Shown here: positions 1-10,102 of the stretch, in pieces
Numbering within the stretch: the stretch's first letter is position 1
Layout: each line of letters begins with the position of its first letter
NCBI GenBank assembly: GCA_028370155.1
Contig: CP116670.1
Location: 744,001 to 808,000, forward strand
From: Arthrobacter sp. OVS8
Lineage (GTDB): Bacteria > Actinomycetota > Actinomycetes > Actinomycetales > Micrococcaceae
Length of the DNA stretch: 64,000 nucleotides
Direction of reading: 5' to 3'
The notes under the pieces: generated by a model
Told to the model about the DNA's origin: nothing
Database searches by the model: none
Seen by the model: only the letters and a program-made list of their open reading frames with translations
Program-made: the position numbers and the translations under genes

Positions 1-258
1 GGACTTCGGCTACGGGCACTCCTTTACGGAGTCCAGCCCGGAGGCCTACGAACGGCTCATCCTCGACGTGCTGCTGGGCGAGCCGCCGCTGTTCCCCGGC
101 ATGCCGAGGTGGAGCTGTCCTGGAAGATCCTGGATCCGTTCGAGGAGTACTGGGCCAGCCTCAAGGAACAGCCCGAGCCATACGCACCGGGAAGCTGGGG
201 ACCCGCCTCCGCCGACGAACTGCTTGCCCGTGACGGACGAACCTGGAGAAGGCCATGA
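1..258 (+). CDS. zwf: Glucose-6-phosphate dehydrogenase, C-terminal fragment
   Basis: This is the 3' end of glucose-6-phosphate dehydrogenase, the NADP-reducing first enzyme of the oxidative pentose phosphate pathway. The gene is cut by the left window edge. The readable tail includes YGHSFTESSPEAYERL, LLGEPPLF and EVELSWKILDPFEEYW, which match the conserved C-terminus of the family. The frame breaks near base 97, where a run of four C should be five to give LFPRHAEVEL; this looks like a one-base sequence error. The stop (256-258) overlaps the opcA start as ATGA, so zwf and opcA are translationally coupled. Identity is firm from the motif and from the opcA-pgl neighbours. Confidence 0.88.
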   Translation, partial: GLRLRALLYGVQPGGLRTAHPRRAAGRAAAVPRHAEVELSWKILDPFEEYWASLKEQPEPYAPGSWGPASADELLARDGRTWRRP

Positions 259-1194
259 TCGTAGATCTTCCCGATACCACCACCTCCAAGATCTCCAAGA
301 AGATCATGGCGTTGCGCGAGCAGGGCGGCGTGATTGCCCTGGGCCGGGTGCTGACCCTCGTGGTCGTCACCAAGTCCGGCCTCGAAGAGGAAGCCATCGA
401 GGCCGCCAACGAGGCCAGCCGCGAGCACCCCTGCCGGATCATCGTCCTCGCCGACGCCGGGGCCAGCGCCCCGACCCGGCTCGACGCCCAAATCCGGGTG
501 GGCGGAGACGCCGGAGCGTCCGAGGTGATCCTGCTCCGCGGCTACGGTGAACTCGCGGAGGAAAGCGAATCCTCGTCGCGGCCCTGCTGCTGCCGGACGC
601 GCCGATCGTGGCCTGGTGGCCGCACGGCGCCCCCAAGAACGCCTGCGAGACGTCGATCGGTCGGATCGCGCACCGGCGGATCACCGACTCGGCCAACGAA
701 CCCGACCCGCAAGGGGCGCTGGAAAACATCCGCCGCACCTACAAGGCCGGCGACACGGACCTCGCCTGGACCCGCCTGACCAACTGGCGGATCCAGCTGG
801 CAGCGGTCCTGGACCAGGTGGACGGCTCGCCCGTCACGGCAGTCGCCGTCGAAGGCGCCTCGGACTCCCCAGCACCATCCTGCTCGCGGCCTGGCTCACG
901 CTGGCCCTGGACGCGCCGGTCACGATCGTTGCCGACCCCGCAGGGACCGGGATCCGGCGCGTGCGGCTCACCCGGACGGCCGGCGACGTCCAGCTCTTCC
1001 GGCCCGGCCTCACCGTGGCGGAGCTGACCCAGCCCGGCCAGCCCGTCCAGCGCATCTCCCTGCCGCGCCGCAGCCTGAAGGACTGTCTCGCCGAGGAACT
1101 CCGCCGGCTCGATCCGGACGAAGTGTTCGGTGAAGTGATTACTATTGGACTGCCACGTACCAATCTAAGGAGTGTCCGTCCCAGTGAGCGCTGA
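255..1194 (+). CDS. opcA: OpcA, glucose-6-phosphate dehydrogenase assembly factor
   Basis: OpcA is the allosteric assembly partner of glucose-6-phosphate dehydrogenase in actinobacteria and cyanobacteria. The protein starts MIVDLPDTTTSKISKKI, as OpcA proteins do, and later shows IVAWWPHGAPKNACETSIG, the typical central block. Length after repair is about 313 residues, normal for the family. Two one-base frame breaks are visible, near 570 (ES|LVAALLLPDAP) and near 872 (SDSP|STILLAAWL); each is fixed by adding one C to a short C run. The gene sits between zwf and pgl with overlapping ends on both sides, so the three form one operon feeding the oxidative pentose phosphate branch. Confidence 0.9.
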
Positions 1195-1986
1195 CCCCAG
1201 AGTAAGCATCCATCCCGACTCGACCGTCCTCATGGCTGCCATCGCGGCCCGCCTGATCACCAAGCTGGTGGACATCCAGGACAAACACGGCGAGGCGACG
1301 GTGGTGCTTACCGGCGGGTCGATGGGCATCGGTTCGCTCAAAGCCGTGGCCGAATCACCGGCGTCCTCCGCCGTCGACTGGTCCAAGGTCAACTTCTGGT
1401 GGGGCGATGAGCGCTTCGTCGCAGCCGACGACCCGGAACGCAACGCCCGCCAGGCCGACGAGGCGCTCCTCTCGCGTATCCCGGCCGATCCTGCGCGGAT
1501 CCATGTGCCCGGGTCCACTGACGAGTTCGGCTCTCCCGAGGACGCGGCCGCGGACTACGCCGCCAGGCTCCGCGACGCGGCGGCCGCGGAACACGCAGCG
1601 GACATGTCCGATGACCGCCCGGAGCACCCTGCCGCCCTCCCCGCTTCGACATCGTCCTGCTTGGCGTCGGACCGGACGCGCATGTCGCGTCGCTCTTCCC
1701 GGAGCAGGCCGGGATCCGGGAGAAGGAACTCTCCGTGGTGGGGGTCCGCAACTCCCCAAACCGCCGCCGCTGCGGATTTCCCTCACGCTTCCGGCCATCA
1801 ACACGGCATCGGAAATCTGGATGGTCGTGGCCGGCGAGGACAAGGCGGGAGCCGTCGGGCTGGCCCTCGCAGGAGCGAACCCGGTGCAGGTGCCGCCGCC
1901 GCCCGCGCGGCCGGAACGAAACGCTCTGGCTGATCGACGAAAACGCCGCTGCCCGGGTGCCGGAACAACTGGTCCGGAAGGGCTGA
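1184..1986 (+). CDS. pgl: 6-phosphogluconolactonase
   Basis: This enzyme hydrolyses 6-phosphogluconolactone to 6-phosphogluconate, the second step of the oxidative pentose phosphate pathway. The sequence shows VVLTGGSMGIGSL, VNFWWGDERFV and later LLGVGPDAHVASLFP, the conserved blocks of the DevB/Pgl family. The GTG at 1184 is preferred because AAGGAG (1167-1172) lies upstream of it; a GTG at 1172 would sit on top of that site. It overlaps the opcA stop by 11 bases. The frame breaks near 1640, 1750 and about 1905; the first two need one extra C each, the third a net shift equal to one extra or two missing bases. It ends NETLWLIDENAA...RKG and is convergent with rbpA. Confidence 0.87.
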
Positions 1987-2006
1987 CCGGGAAGGGCTGC
2001 TTATTC

Positions 2007-2387
2007 TTATCCCTCTGGAAAAACCCGGCGGGCCCGCAGCCTCTCGAGCGCTCCGGCCAGCACGTCTTCGGCGTCCTGGCTGGAGCGCCGTTCCTTAACG
2101 TATTCGAGGTGGCTCTTGAAGCCGTCCGCCGGGGCCTCCTCAAGGGCGAACTGCGCCTCGTCCCGGGTAGCCGTCCCGCCGCAGCGGCGGCAGTCCCACA
2201 CTCCGGGGATCTGGTCGTCGGGCAGTTGGGCGAAAACCAGCGGGGTCTCGTGGCCCTTGGCGCAGAGGTAGGTGACGCGGATACGCGGGGTGCGGACGGC
2301 GGCGCCGTCGAGCGGTTCGTGGCGCGGCGCGGCCCCTTCGGTGGCTCCTACTCGGATTCCCCGGAAACCGGAGGCGGAATGCAGCAT
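2007..2387 (-). CDS. rbpA: RNA polymerase-binding protein RbpA
   Basis: RbpA is an actinobacterial transcription factor that binds RNA polymerase and the housekeeping sigma factor and stabilises open complexes. The 126-residue product has the expected short N-terminal tail with RGIRVGATEG, a core with a zinc-ribbon-like pattern (YLCAKGHE ... WDCRRCGG), and a basic C-terminal helix ending LERLRARRVFPEG. The ATG at 2385-2387 is chosen because AGGAG lies at 2394-2398. The gene is intact. Its ribosome-binding site and start codon lie inside one arm of a perfect 14-bp inverted repeat, annotated separately. In Streptomyces rbpA is a stress-induced SigR target, but no complete SigR promoter was found here. 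Confidence 0.88.
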   Translation of the reverse strand: MLHSASGFRGIRVGATEGAAPRHEPLDGAAVRTPRIRVTYLCAKGHETPLVFAQLPDDQIPGVWDCRRCGGTATRDEAQFALEEAPADGFKSHLEYVKERRSSQDAEDVLAGALERLRARRVFPEG

Positions 2388-2460
2388 CGGGAACTCCTGG
2401 CTACTTGGCGGACGGAATGAGCGTGCAATCAGCCACAGTGTAGTTCGGAGTTCCCGATGC
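2384..2460. repeat. 14-bp inverted repeat spanning the rbpA start
   Basis: The sequence GCATCGGGAACTCC at 2384-2397 is the exact reverse complement of GGAGTTCCCGATGC at 2447-2460, with 49 bases between. On the rbpA (minus) strand the downstream arm contains the GGAG of the ribosome-binding site and the ATG. If transcription starts upstream of 2460 the leader could fold and hide the start. If it starts near a TACACT -10-like hexamer at 2442-2437, the arms would instead flank the promoter as an operator pair. The repeat is seen directly; either role is inference. Confidence 0.6.
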
Positions 2461-2508
2461 CGGGAGGGCCACAAGGACCCGATATGAAGTTTTTGAACGA
2501 CAGTACGG

Positions 2509-2766
2509 CTAGGAGTCTCCGCCGCCGCTGAACCGCATGATCAGGCCGAGGCCGATGATCACAAGGCCCCACGTGACGCCGAGGATGATCGTGAAGCGGT
2601 TCAGGTTACGCTCGGCCACACCGGAGGAGCTGAGGCCGGAGCTCATGCCGCCGCCGAACATGTCGGACAGTCCGCCACCACGGCCCTTGTGGAGCAGGAT
2701 GAGCAAGGTCAGCAGGAGGCTGGTGATTCCAAGGAGAACCTGCAGAATGACATGAAGAACGTCCAC
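2509..2766 (-). CDS. secG: Preprotein translocase subunit SecG
   Basis: SecG is the small accessory subunit of the SecYEG protein-export channel in the cytoplasmic membrane. The 85-residue protein has two hydrophobic segments (about residues 4-24 and 57-77) separated by the conserved loop LLHKGRGGGLSDMFGGG, the hallmark of the family. The start is GTG (2764-2766), preceded by a GAAAGG-like site. It lies 49 bases downstream of tpiA on the same strand, so it is probably co-transcribed with gap-pgk-tpiA, a gene order common in actinobacteria. The reading frame is intact. Confidence 0.93.
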   Translation of the reverse strand: MDVLHVILQVLLGITSLLLTLLILLHKGRGGGLSDMFGGGMSSGLSSSGVAERNLNRFTIILGVTWGLVIIGLGLIMRFSGGGDS

Positions 2767-2815
2767 GACGGCCTTTCAGAAGATTTGGATTGCGGGGGCC
2801 ACGACAGTGTCCGGA

Positions 2816-3630
2816 CTAATCCGTCAGCAGGTGACTCTCGAACCTGACAATATTAGCAAACTCGGCGGCGTCCAGGCTGGCACCTCCGACAAGCAATCCG
2901 TCCACGTCGCGCTCCTTGAGGATCGACGCGGCGTTGTTGGCCTTGACCGAACCGCCGTAGAGGAGGCGGGTCTTGCCGGCGACGTCCGCGCCGAAGAGGG
3001 TGGAGAGCTCGGCGCGGATGGCGGCGCACATTTCCTGGGCATCCTCCGGGCCGGCGACTTCGCCGGTGCCGATGGCCCACACGGGCTCGTAGGCGACGAC
3101 CAGTTCGGCGGCCTGTTCAGGGTAAGGCCCTCGACGCCGGCGCGCAGCTGGGCGAGCGTGTGGTCCACGTGGGTACCGGCCTGGCGGATCTCCAGGCCTT
3201 CTCCGACGCAGAGCACGGGAGTGATGCCGTGCCGGAAGGCTGCCTTGGTCTTGGCGTTCAGCACGTCGTCCGACTCGTGGTGGATGGTGCGGCGTTCGCT
3301 GTGGCCGACCAGGACGTAGCTGCAGCCGAGCTTGGCGAGGAACTGGCCGGAGATGTCGCCGGTGTAGGCGCCGGAATCGAACTGGGAGAGGTCCTGGCCG
3401 CCGTAGACGACCTTCAGCTCATCGCCCTGGACCAGGGTCTGGACGCCGCGGAGATCGGTGAACGGCGGGAAGACGGCCACCTCCGCCCGGCTGTAGTCGT
3501 GCTTGGCGTCGGACAGGGTCCAGGCCAGTTTCTGCAGGAGGGTGATGCCCTGGACGTGGTCCATGTTCATCTTCCAGTTGCCCGCAATGAAGGGCGTGCG
3601 GTCGAATTTGCCGTTGGTTGACGTAGTCAC
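2816..3630 (-). CDS. tpiA: Triose-phosphate isomerase
   Basis: TpiA interconverts dihydroxyacetone phosphate and glyceraldehyde 3-phosphate. Visible family motifs are FIAGNWKMN near the N-terminus, the catalytic histidine region VLVGHSERR, the catalytic glutamate region [14 protein letters not shown], and the phosphate-binding [10 protein letters not shown]. The start is GTG with GGAG upstream. The frame breaks near 3120: adding one C restores [21 protein letters not shown]. Repaired length is about 271 residues, normal. The gene is third in gap-pgk-tpiA and is separated from pgk by a strong 17-bp hairpin, which may reduce read-through or protect mRNA ends. Confidence 0.94.
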
Positions 3631-3660
3631 GTGGTCTCCAAAAAGTTCGTAGCAGTGGAA

Positions 3661-3705
3661 CAGCCGGCAGGGCGCCCGTCTTGGGATCGGGCGCCCTGCC
3701 GGCTG
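3661..3705 (-). promoter_or_regulatory. 17-bp perfect hairpin between pgk and tpiA
   Basis: Bases 3661-3677 (beginning CAGCCGGCAGGG) pair perfectly with 3689-3705, leaving an 11-base loop. The hairpin lies 8 bases beyond the pgk stop and 30 bases before the tpiA start, inside an operon. No T-run follows on the minus strand, so a complete intrinsic terminator is unlikely. It may act as an attenuator, a 3'-end stabiliser or an RNase processing site; the role is inference. Confidence 0.7.
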
Positions 3706-3712
3706 GAGGTTT

Positions 3713-4938
3713 CTACCGGTCCAGGACGCTCAGGCCGGGGAGTTCCTTGCCTTCGAGGTACTCGAGGCTGGCGCCGCCGCCGGTGGAAATGTGCCCGAAC
3801 TGGTCGTCGGCGAAGCCGAGGGTCCGGACCGCTGCGGCGGAGTCGCCGCCGCCCACAACGGTGAAAGCCGCTGTTTCGGTGAGCGCCTGGGCGATGGCCC
3901 GGGTGCCGGCGGCAAAGGCCGCGAACTCAAACACGCCCATGGGGCCGTTCCAGAACACGGTCTTGGCGCCCTTGATCCGGTCCGCGAAGGCAGCGGCCGA
4001 TTCCGGACCGATGTCCAGGCCGATGCCCTGGGATCCGAAGCTGCTGCCTTCAATCGCGTCGGCGCGCACCGTTTCGTGGTCGGCGTCAGCGGCGAACTTG
4101 CTGGCCACGACGACGTCGGTGGGAACCACAAACTCGGTCCCGGCGTCCGCCGCACGCTTGAGGTAGTCCTGGACAACGGGGATCTGGTCCTCTTCCAGCA
4201 GGCTGCCCGCCACCTTGTGGCCGGCGGCTGCGAGGAAGGTGAACAGCATGCCGCCGCCCACCAGGATGGTGTCTGCCTTGCCGATGAGGTTGTCGATCAC
4301 CGCGAGCTTGTCGGAGACCTTGGAACCGCCCAGCACCACAACGTAGGGGCGCTGCGTGTCGGTGGTGAGCTTCCGCAGCACCTCGACCTCGGTGCGCACC
4401 AGGTCGCCCTGGTAGGACGGCAGCCGCGTGGCGACGTCGTACACGCTGGCATGCTTGCGGTGCACGGCGCCGAAGGCGTCATCCACGAAGGCGCCGTTGC
4501 TGCCGGTCAGGGACACGAGCTCATCCGCGAACGCGCCGCGCTCGGCGTCGTCCTTGGACGTCTCCCGGGCGTCGAAGCGCACGTTTTCGAGGATGAGGAC
4601 CTCACCGTCCTGCAGGGCGGCGGCGGCCGACGCCGCGCGGTCGCCGACGGTGTCTTCGGCAAGGGAGACCTTGAACGGGGCAAGCTCCGCCAGCCGCGCC
4701 GCAGCAGGCTTGAGCGAGTACTTGTCCTCGGGGCGCCCTTGGGGCGGCCAAGGTGTGCTGTGACCAGCACGCGGGCACCGGCGTCCGTGAGCTTCGCCAG
4801 CACTGGCAGGGAGGCCTTGATACGGCCGTCGTCAGTCACTGTAGAGCCGTCGAGCGGCACGTTCAGGTCACTTCTGACCAGAACGTACCGCCCGCGGACA
4901 CCATCAGCGATCAGTTCGTTGAGGGTGTGGAATGTCAT
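3713..4938 (-). CDS. pgk: Phosphoglycerate kinase
   Basis: Pgk makes ATP from 1,3-bisphosphoglycerate in glycolysis. The N-terminus carries [13 protein letters not shown] and [13 protein letters not shown], the substrate-binding segments. The C-terminal half carries [26 protein letters not shown] and [11 protein letters not shown], which bind the nucleotide. One frame break lies near 4733, where one missing C separates HLGRPKGAP from [10 protein letters not shown]. Repaired length is about 409 residues, as expected. The ATG at 4936-4938 is 10 bases after the gap stop, so gap and pgk are one transcript. Confidence 0.95.
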
Positions 4939-4948
4939 GACTCTTACC

Positions 4949-6052
<1,104 letters not shown>

Positions 6053-6126
6053 TTAACAGATCGGAGGGCGACCAGCCACATTGCTGAAGGCTAACCGCCT
6101 TCCGTGACCTATCTTACGTTTAACTT

Positions 6127-6155
6127 GGTCTGCCCCCGCAAGTGCGGGGCAGACC
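6127..6155 (-). terminator. Hairpin downstream of sodA
   Basis: GGTCTG (6127-6132) pairs with CAGACC (6150-6155), and inside it CCCCGC pairs with GCGGGG around an AAGT tetraloop, with one bulged C. It lies about 90 bases past the sodA stop and upstream of gap on the same strand. There is no T-tract, so it may be a factor-dependent terminator or a transcript 3' end. Confidence 0.5.
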
Positions 6156-6245
6156 GTCCACTATTCGAGCCTTACGGCCGCAAATGTGAGCTTTGTTACG
6201 TTCCGGTTTCCGGCGGCGCAATCGAAACGCGGCCGCGCACGGCGC

Positions 6246-6869
6246 TTAGAGCGTGATGAGGCCGGTGGCGTTCTTGCGGGCGGCGTCAAAACGCTTGGCG
6301 ACGTCGGCCCAGTTAACGATGTTCCAGAAAGCCTTGACGTAATCGGCCTTGACGTTGACGTAGTCCAGGTAGAAGGCGTGCTCCCACATGTCCAGCATCA
6401 GCAGCGGGGTGGTGCCAACCGCAACGTTGCCCTGCTGATCGTAGAGCTGCTCGATCACGAGGTTGCCGCCGATGGGCTCGTAGGCCAGGAAGGCCCAGCC
6501 GGACCCCTGCAGGGCGAGGGCCGCCGCGCTGAAGTGGGCACGGAACGCGTCGAAGGAGCCGAACGCGTCGTCGATGGCTGCCGCGAGTTCGCCTTCGGGC
6601 TTGTCGCCGCCGTCCGGGGAGAGGTTGTTCCAGAACACCGAGTGGTTGATGTGGCCGCCGGTGTGGAACGCAAGATCCTTGGAGAGGCGGTTGATGTTGG
6701 CGAAATCGCCCTTGTCGCGGGCTTCGGCCAGCTGCGCCAGGGCGTTGTTGGCGCCGGTGACGTACGCGGCGTGGTGCTTGCTGTGGTGCAGCTCCATGAT
6801 CCGCGCGGAAATGTGCGGCTCCAGTGCTGCGTAGTCGTAGCTGAGATCGGGCAGTACGTACTCGGTCAC
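6246..6869 (-). CDS. sodA: Superoxide dismutase, manganese type
   Basis: SodA dismutates superoxide to hydrogen peroxide and oxygen. The 207-residue product has the metal-ligand segments [26 protein letters not shown] and [12 protein letters not shown], and the Mn-type GGHxNH pattern where iron enzymes carry a glutamine. The GTG at 6867-6869 is the start because GGAGG lies five bases upstream; a longer reading frame exists but has no such site. The gene is intact and appears to be its own unit, with its own upstream region (6870-7042) and a hairpin downstream. Confidence 0.94.
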   Translation of the reverse strand: MTEYVLPDLSYDYAALEPHISARIMELHHSKHHAAYVTGANNALAQLAEARDKGDFANINRLSKDLAFHTGGHINHSVFWNNLSPDGGDKPEGELAAAIDDAFGSFDAFRAHFSAAALALQGSGWAFLAYEPIGGNLVIEQLYDQQGNVAVGTTPLLMLDMWEHAFYLDYVNVKADYVKAFWNIVNWADVAKRFDAARKNATGLITL

Positions 6870-7042
6870 AAAATCCTCCAATGTCGTGGACTGGTTGTCC
6901 GTTTTGGTAACTCTCGGATTGTGCATCCGGATGTTGTGGCACCCGGAAGTCTCTGGATCGGAATCCAGTGGGAATAGCCTCCAGTCCCTCCGAGGTATTC
7001 CCGCCGGCCCGATCCGATTCTGCAGATGTTTCCAGTGAGAGG

Positions 7043-8022
7043 CTACTCGTCCAGCATTTCCGGCGTCACATTGGCCTCCGTGCCGGGGATGCCGAGGTCC
7101 TGGGCGCGTTTGTCCGCCATGGCCAGCAGGCGGCGGATCCGGCCCGCGATGGCGTCCTTGGTCATGACCGGGTCCGCGAGGCGGCCGAGCTCGTCCAGGC
7201 TGGCCTGTTTGTGCGCCACACGCAGTTCACCGGCGTATTTCAGGTGGTCCGGGACGTCGTCGCCGAGGATCTCCAGGGCGCGGTCCACGCGCGCGCCGGC
7301 AGCGACGGCGGCCTGCGCCGAACGCCGCAGGTTGGCGTCGTCGAAGTTGGCCAGCCGGTTCGCGGTGGCGCGGACTTCCTTGCGCATCCGACGCTCCTCC
7401 CACACCATGAGCGCGTCGTGGGCACCCATCCGGGTCAGCAGCGCGGCGATCGTGTCGCCGTCGCGGATGACAACACGGTCCACTCCCTGACCTCGCGGGC
7501 CTTGGCCTGGATGCCGAGGCGGCGGGCTGCGCCGACGAGGGCCAGGGCCGACTCGGGGCCGGGGCACGTGACCTCCATGGCGGAGGACCGGCCGGGCTCG
7601 GTGAGGGAACCGTGGGCCAGGAAGGCGCCGCGCCAGACGGCTTCGGCGTCAGCGGCAGAGCCGTTCACCACCACCGAGGGCAGGCCGCGGACCGGACGTC
7701 CGCGGGCGTCCAGCAGGCCGGTCTGGCGGGCGAGGGCCTCGCCGTCGCGCACCACCCGGACCACGTAGCGGCTGCCGCGGCGCAGTCCGCCGCCGGACAC
7801 AACGATGATTTCACTCTGGTGTCCGTAGACCTCGGCGATGGCGGCGCGCAGCCGCCGCGCGGTCGAGGCGAGGTCCACTTCGGCCTCGATCACGATCCGT
7901 CCGGAGATGATGTGCAGTCCCCCGGCGAAGCGAAGCATGGCGGACACTTCAGCCTTGCGGACCGAGGACTTCTTGATGTCCAGCCGGGAAAGTTCTTCCT
8001 TGACTGATGCTGTCAGTGCCAT
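7043..8022 (-). CDS. whiA: DNA-binding sporulation-type regulator WhiA
   Basis: WhiA is a conserved Gram-positive DNA-binding protein with a LAGLIDADG-like N-terminal domain and a C-terminal helix-turn-helix; in Streptomyces it controls sporulation septation with WhiB. The N-terminus [16 protein letters not shown] and the C-terminal [19 protein letters not shown] are typical. One frame break near 7483 needs one G to restore [17 protein letters not shown]. Repaired length is 327 residues, matching the family. The ATG is 10 bases after the yvcK stop and follows GGAAAGG. rapZ-yvcK-whiA is a strongly conserved operon. Confidence 0.94.
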
Positions 8023-8032
8023 GGCACCTTTC

Positions 8033-9051
8033 CTACCTGTTCCCGAAAATGTCGTGGTACGCCGTTGCCAGACGCAGCGGGTCGTGGATCGGCCGGCGGC
8101 TCGACGCCCCCACTTTACCCAACACCACCTCGGCACCGAGCATCCCGGCCGCCTGCTCGAAGTCGGCGAGGTCGGTCACGGACGCCGGATCGGCCAGGAC
8201 GACGTCGATCGTGAAGTCCGGCGCGTAGTCCCGGAGCACCCGCAGATGGTCCGCGGCGGACATTCCGAGGGTTTCCTTGGTGTCCGTGGCGAGGTTCATG
8301 GTGAGGCAGCGGCGGGCGGCCGTGTTGCACAGCGCTTGGCGCATTTCCGGCAGCAGCAGGTGTGGGAGCACGGACGTGTACCAGGACCCGGGCCCCAGGA
8401 TGACCCAGTCCGCCAGTTCGATGGCGGTGAGCGCCTCGATGCAGGCCGGCGCGTCCTCGGGCAGCAGCCGGACGCTTTCGAGCGTGCCGGCGACGGCGCA
8501 TTTCGCCTGTCCGGCGATAGTCTGCAGCGCCGACGTGCCGTCGGGGGCGGTGACGCGGACCTGCCCCTCGATGGTCAGGGGGACGCTGGACATCGGCAGG
8601 ACCTCACCGCGGGCACCGAGCAGCGCGCCGGCCCATTTGAGCCCGGCCACGGTGTCGCCCAGGAGCTCCCAGAGCGTCACGATCAGCAGGTTGCCCATGG
8701 CGTGTTCATCGAGGGAGCCTCCGCGGCCCTTGCCGGGGTGAAGCGGTGCTGCATAACGTCACGCCAGGTGCGGCCCCAGTCCGTGTCATCGCACAGCGCG
8801 GAGAGCGCCATCCGGAGGTCGCCGGGCGGCAGGACGCCGTACTCCTCGCGCAGCCGTCCCGAGGAGCCGCCGTCGTCAGCGACAGTGACGACGGCGGTCA
8901 GTTCGGTGGTGAGCAGGCGCAACGCGGACAGGGAGGCGGAGAGACCGTGTCCGCCGCCGAGCGCCACGACGGACGGACCTTTGTCCTGTTGGCTGGCCAG
9001 GACCGCGCTGGCCGGCGGGACGAGCGGCAGCGGACCGGTGAGCAGCGCCAT
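8033..9051 (-). CDS. yvcK: Gluconeogenesis factor YvcK (CofD-like, UPF0052)
   Basis: YvcK/CuvA proteins bind UDP-sugars and are linked to cell-wall homeostasis and growth on gluconeogenic carbon; they share a fold with 2-phospho-L-lactate transferase CofD. The N-terminus shows [17 protein letters not shown] and [14 protein letters not shown], the nucleotide-binding blocks, and the middle shows [17 protein letters not shown]. One frame break near 8733 lacks one C between HRFTP and [15 protein letters not shown]. Repaired length is 340 residues. The ATG overlaps the rapZ stop by one base (TAATG), so translation is coupled, and whiA follows after 10 bases. Confidence 0.92.
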
Positions 9052-9972
9052 TACTCGCGGCCCAGGTCCCGGTGGGTGGTGGTCACGGTGACGCGCGGGT
9101 ACTGCGCCAGCCGGCGGGACAGCTCGACGGCGACGGCGACGGAGCGGTGCTTGCCGCCGGTGCAGCCGACGGCGATGGTGGCGTAGTGCTTGTTCTCCCG
9201 CCGGTAGCCTTCCAGGACCGGTTCCAGGGCCAGCACGTAGCGTTCCACGAAGTTGCTGACGCCCTCCGCCTCCAGCACATAGTCGCTGACGTCCTGGTCC
9301 AGCCCGGTGTGCGGGCGGAGCGCCGGAACCCAGTGCGGGTTGGGGATGAAGCGGGCGTCGGCGACGAAGTTGGCGTCCACGGGGAGCCCGTACTTGAAGC
9401 CGAAGCTCATGACGTTGAGGCGCAGTGCCACGGGACCGGTCTCGCTGAACAGTTCGGTGATCGCGGTGGCGAGACCATGGACGTTCAGCGCGGACGTGTC
9501 CAGCACGATGTCGGCGGAGGTGCGCAGTTCGTGCAGCAGCTCGCGTTCGGCGGCGATGCCGTCGAGGATCCTGCCGCCGCCCTGCAGGGGTGGGGCGCCG
9601 GCCCTGCTCGAAGCGCCGGACCAGGACGCCGTCGTCCGCGTCGAGGAACAATACGCGGAAGCCGACGCCGCTCGCCTCAAGATTGCGGAGGGCGGCGCGG
9701 ATGTCCGCGAACAGTTCCTTGCTGCGGACGTCCATCACGACGGCGAGTTTGGAAATGGACCCTGGCGCGTGGGACACGATTTCGGCAAGTGTGCCCAGCA
9801 TCTGCGGGGGCAGGTTTTCCACGACGTACCAGCCGTGGTCCTCCAAGGCGTCCGCTGCAGTGCTCCGGCCGGCTCCCGACATGCCCGTCACTACGAGCAG
9901 TTCGGCCTCGACGGGTTTGACCGGTGTCATACCGTCCGTTTCCGTCCCGGATCCTGCCGTCGACTCTGCCAT
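9051..9972 (-). CDS. rapZ: RNase adapter / nucleotide-binding protein RapZ (YvcJ)
   Basis: RapZ-family proteins are P-loop ATP/GTP-binding proteins; in E. coli RapZ controls glucosamine-6-phosphate synthase through small RNAs, while in actinobacteria the role is less clear. The protein has a P-loop variant [27 protein letters not shown], and a C-terminal domain with [15 protein letters not shown] and [15 protein letters not shown]. One frame break near 9593 lacks one C in RRPHPLQGGG. The start at 9972 has only a weak GGGG upstream; an ATG at 9930 is an alternative. It opens the rapZ-yvcK-whiA operon. Confidence 0.92.
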
Positions 9973-10073
9973 CAGTGAAGCCCCGTTCTGCTGTGCTGTT
10001 GTGCGGTGTTCCCGCCGGGCGGCGGTTGCGGTGGGATTGCCCGCCGCATGTGCCGTTTACCCAAGTCCTTACC

Positions 10074-10102
10074 CTAGCTAAGTTTGCCGGTGCTAGCTAA
10101 GT
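10074..10102. repeat. Two direct copies of CTAGCTAAGT upstream of rapZ
   Basis: CTAGCTAAGT occurs at 10074-10083 and again at 10093-10102, 19 bases apart, so both copies face the same side of the helix within two turns. The second copy overlaps the uvrC stop codon. They lie about 100 bases upstream of rapZ and could be a regulator site for the rapZ operon; no function is demonstrated. Confidence 0.4.

Noticed and set aside
2447..2460. A SigR/SigH promoter for rbpA based on GGGAAC in the upstream arm
   Set aside because: No GTT follows at 16-19 bases, so only the -35-like half is present, although rbpA is SigR-dependent in Streptomyces.
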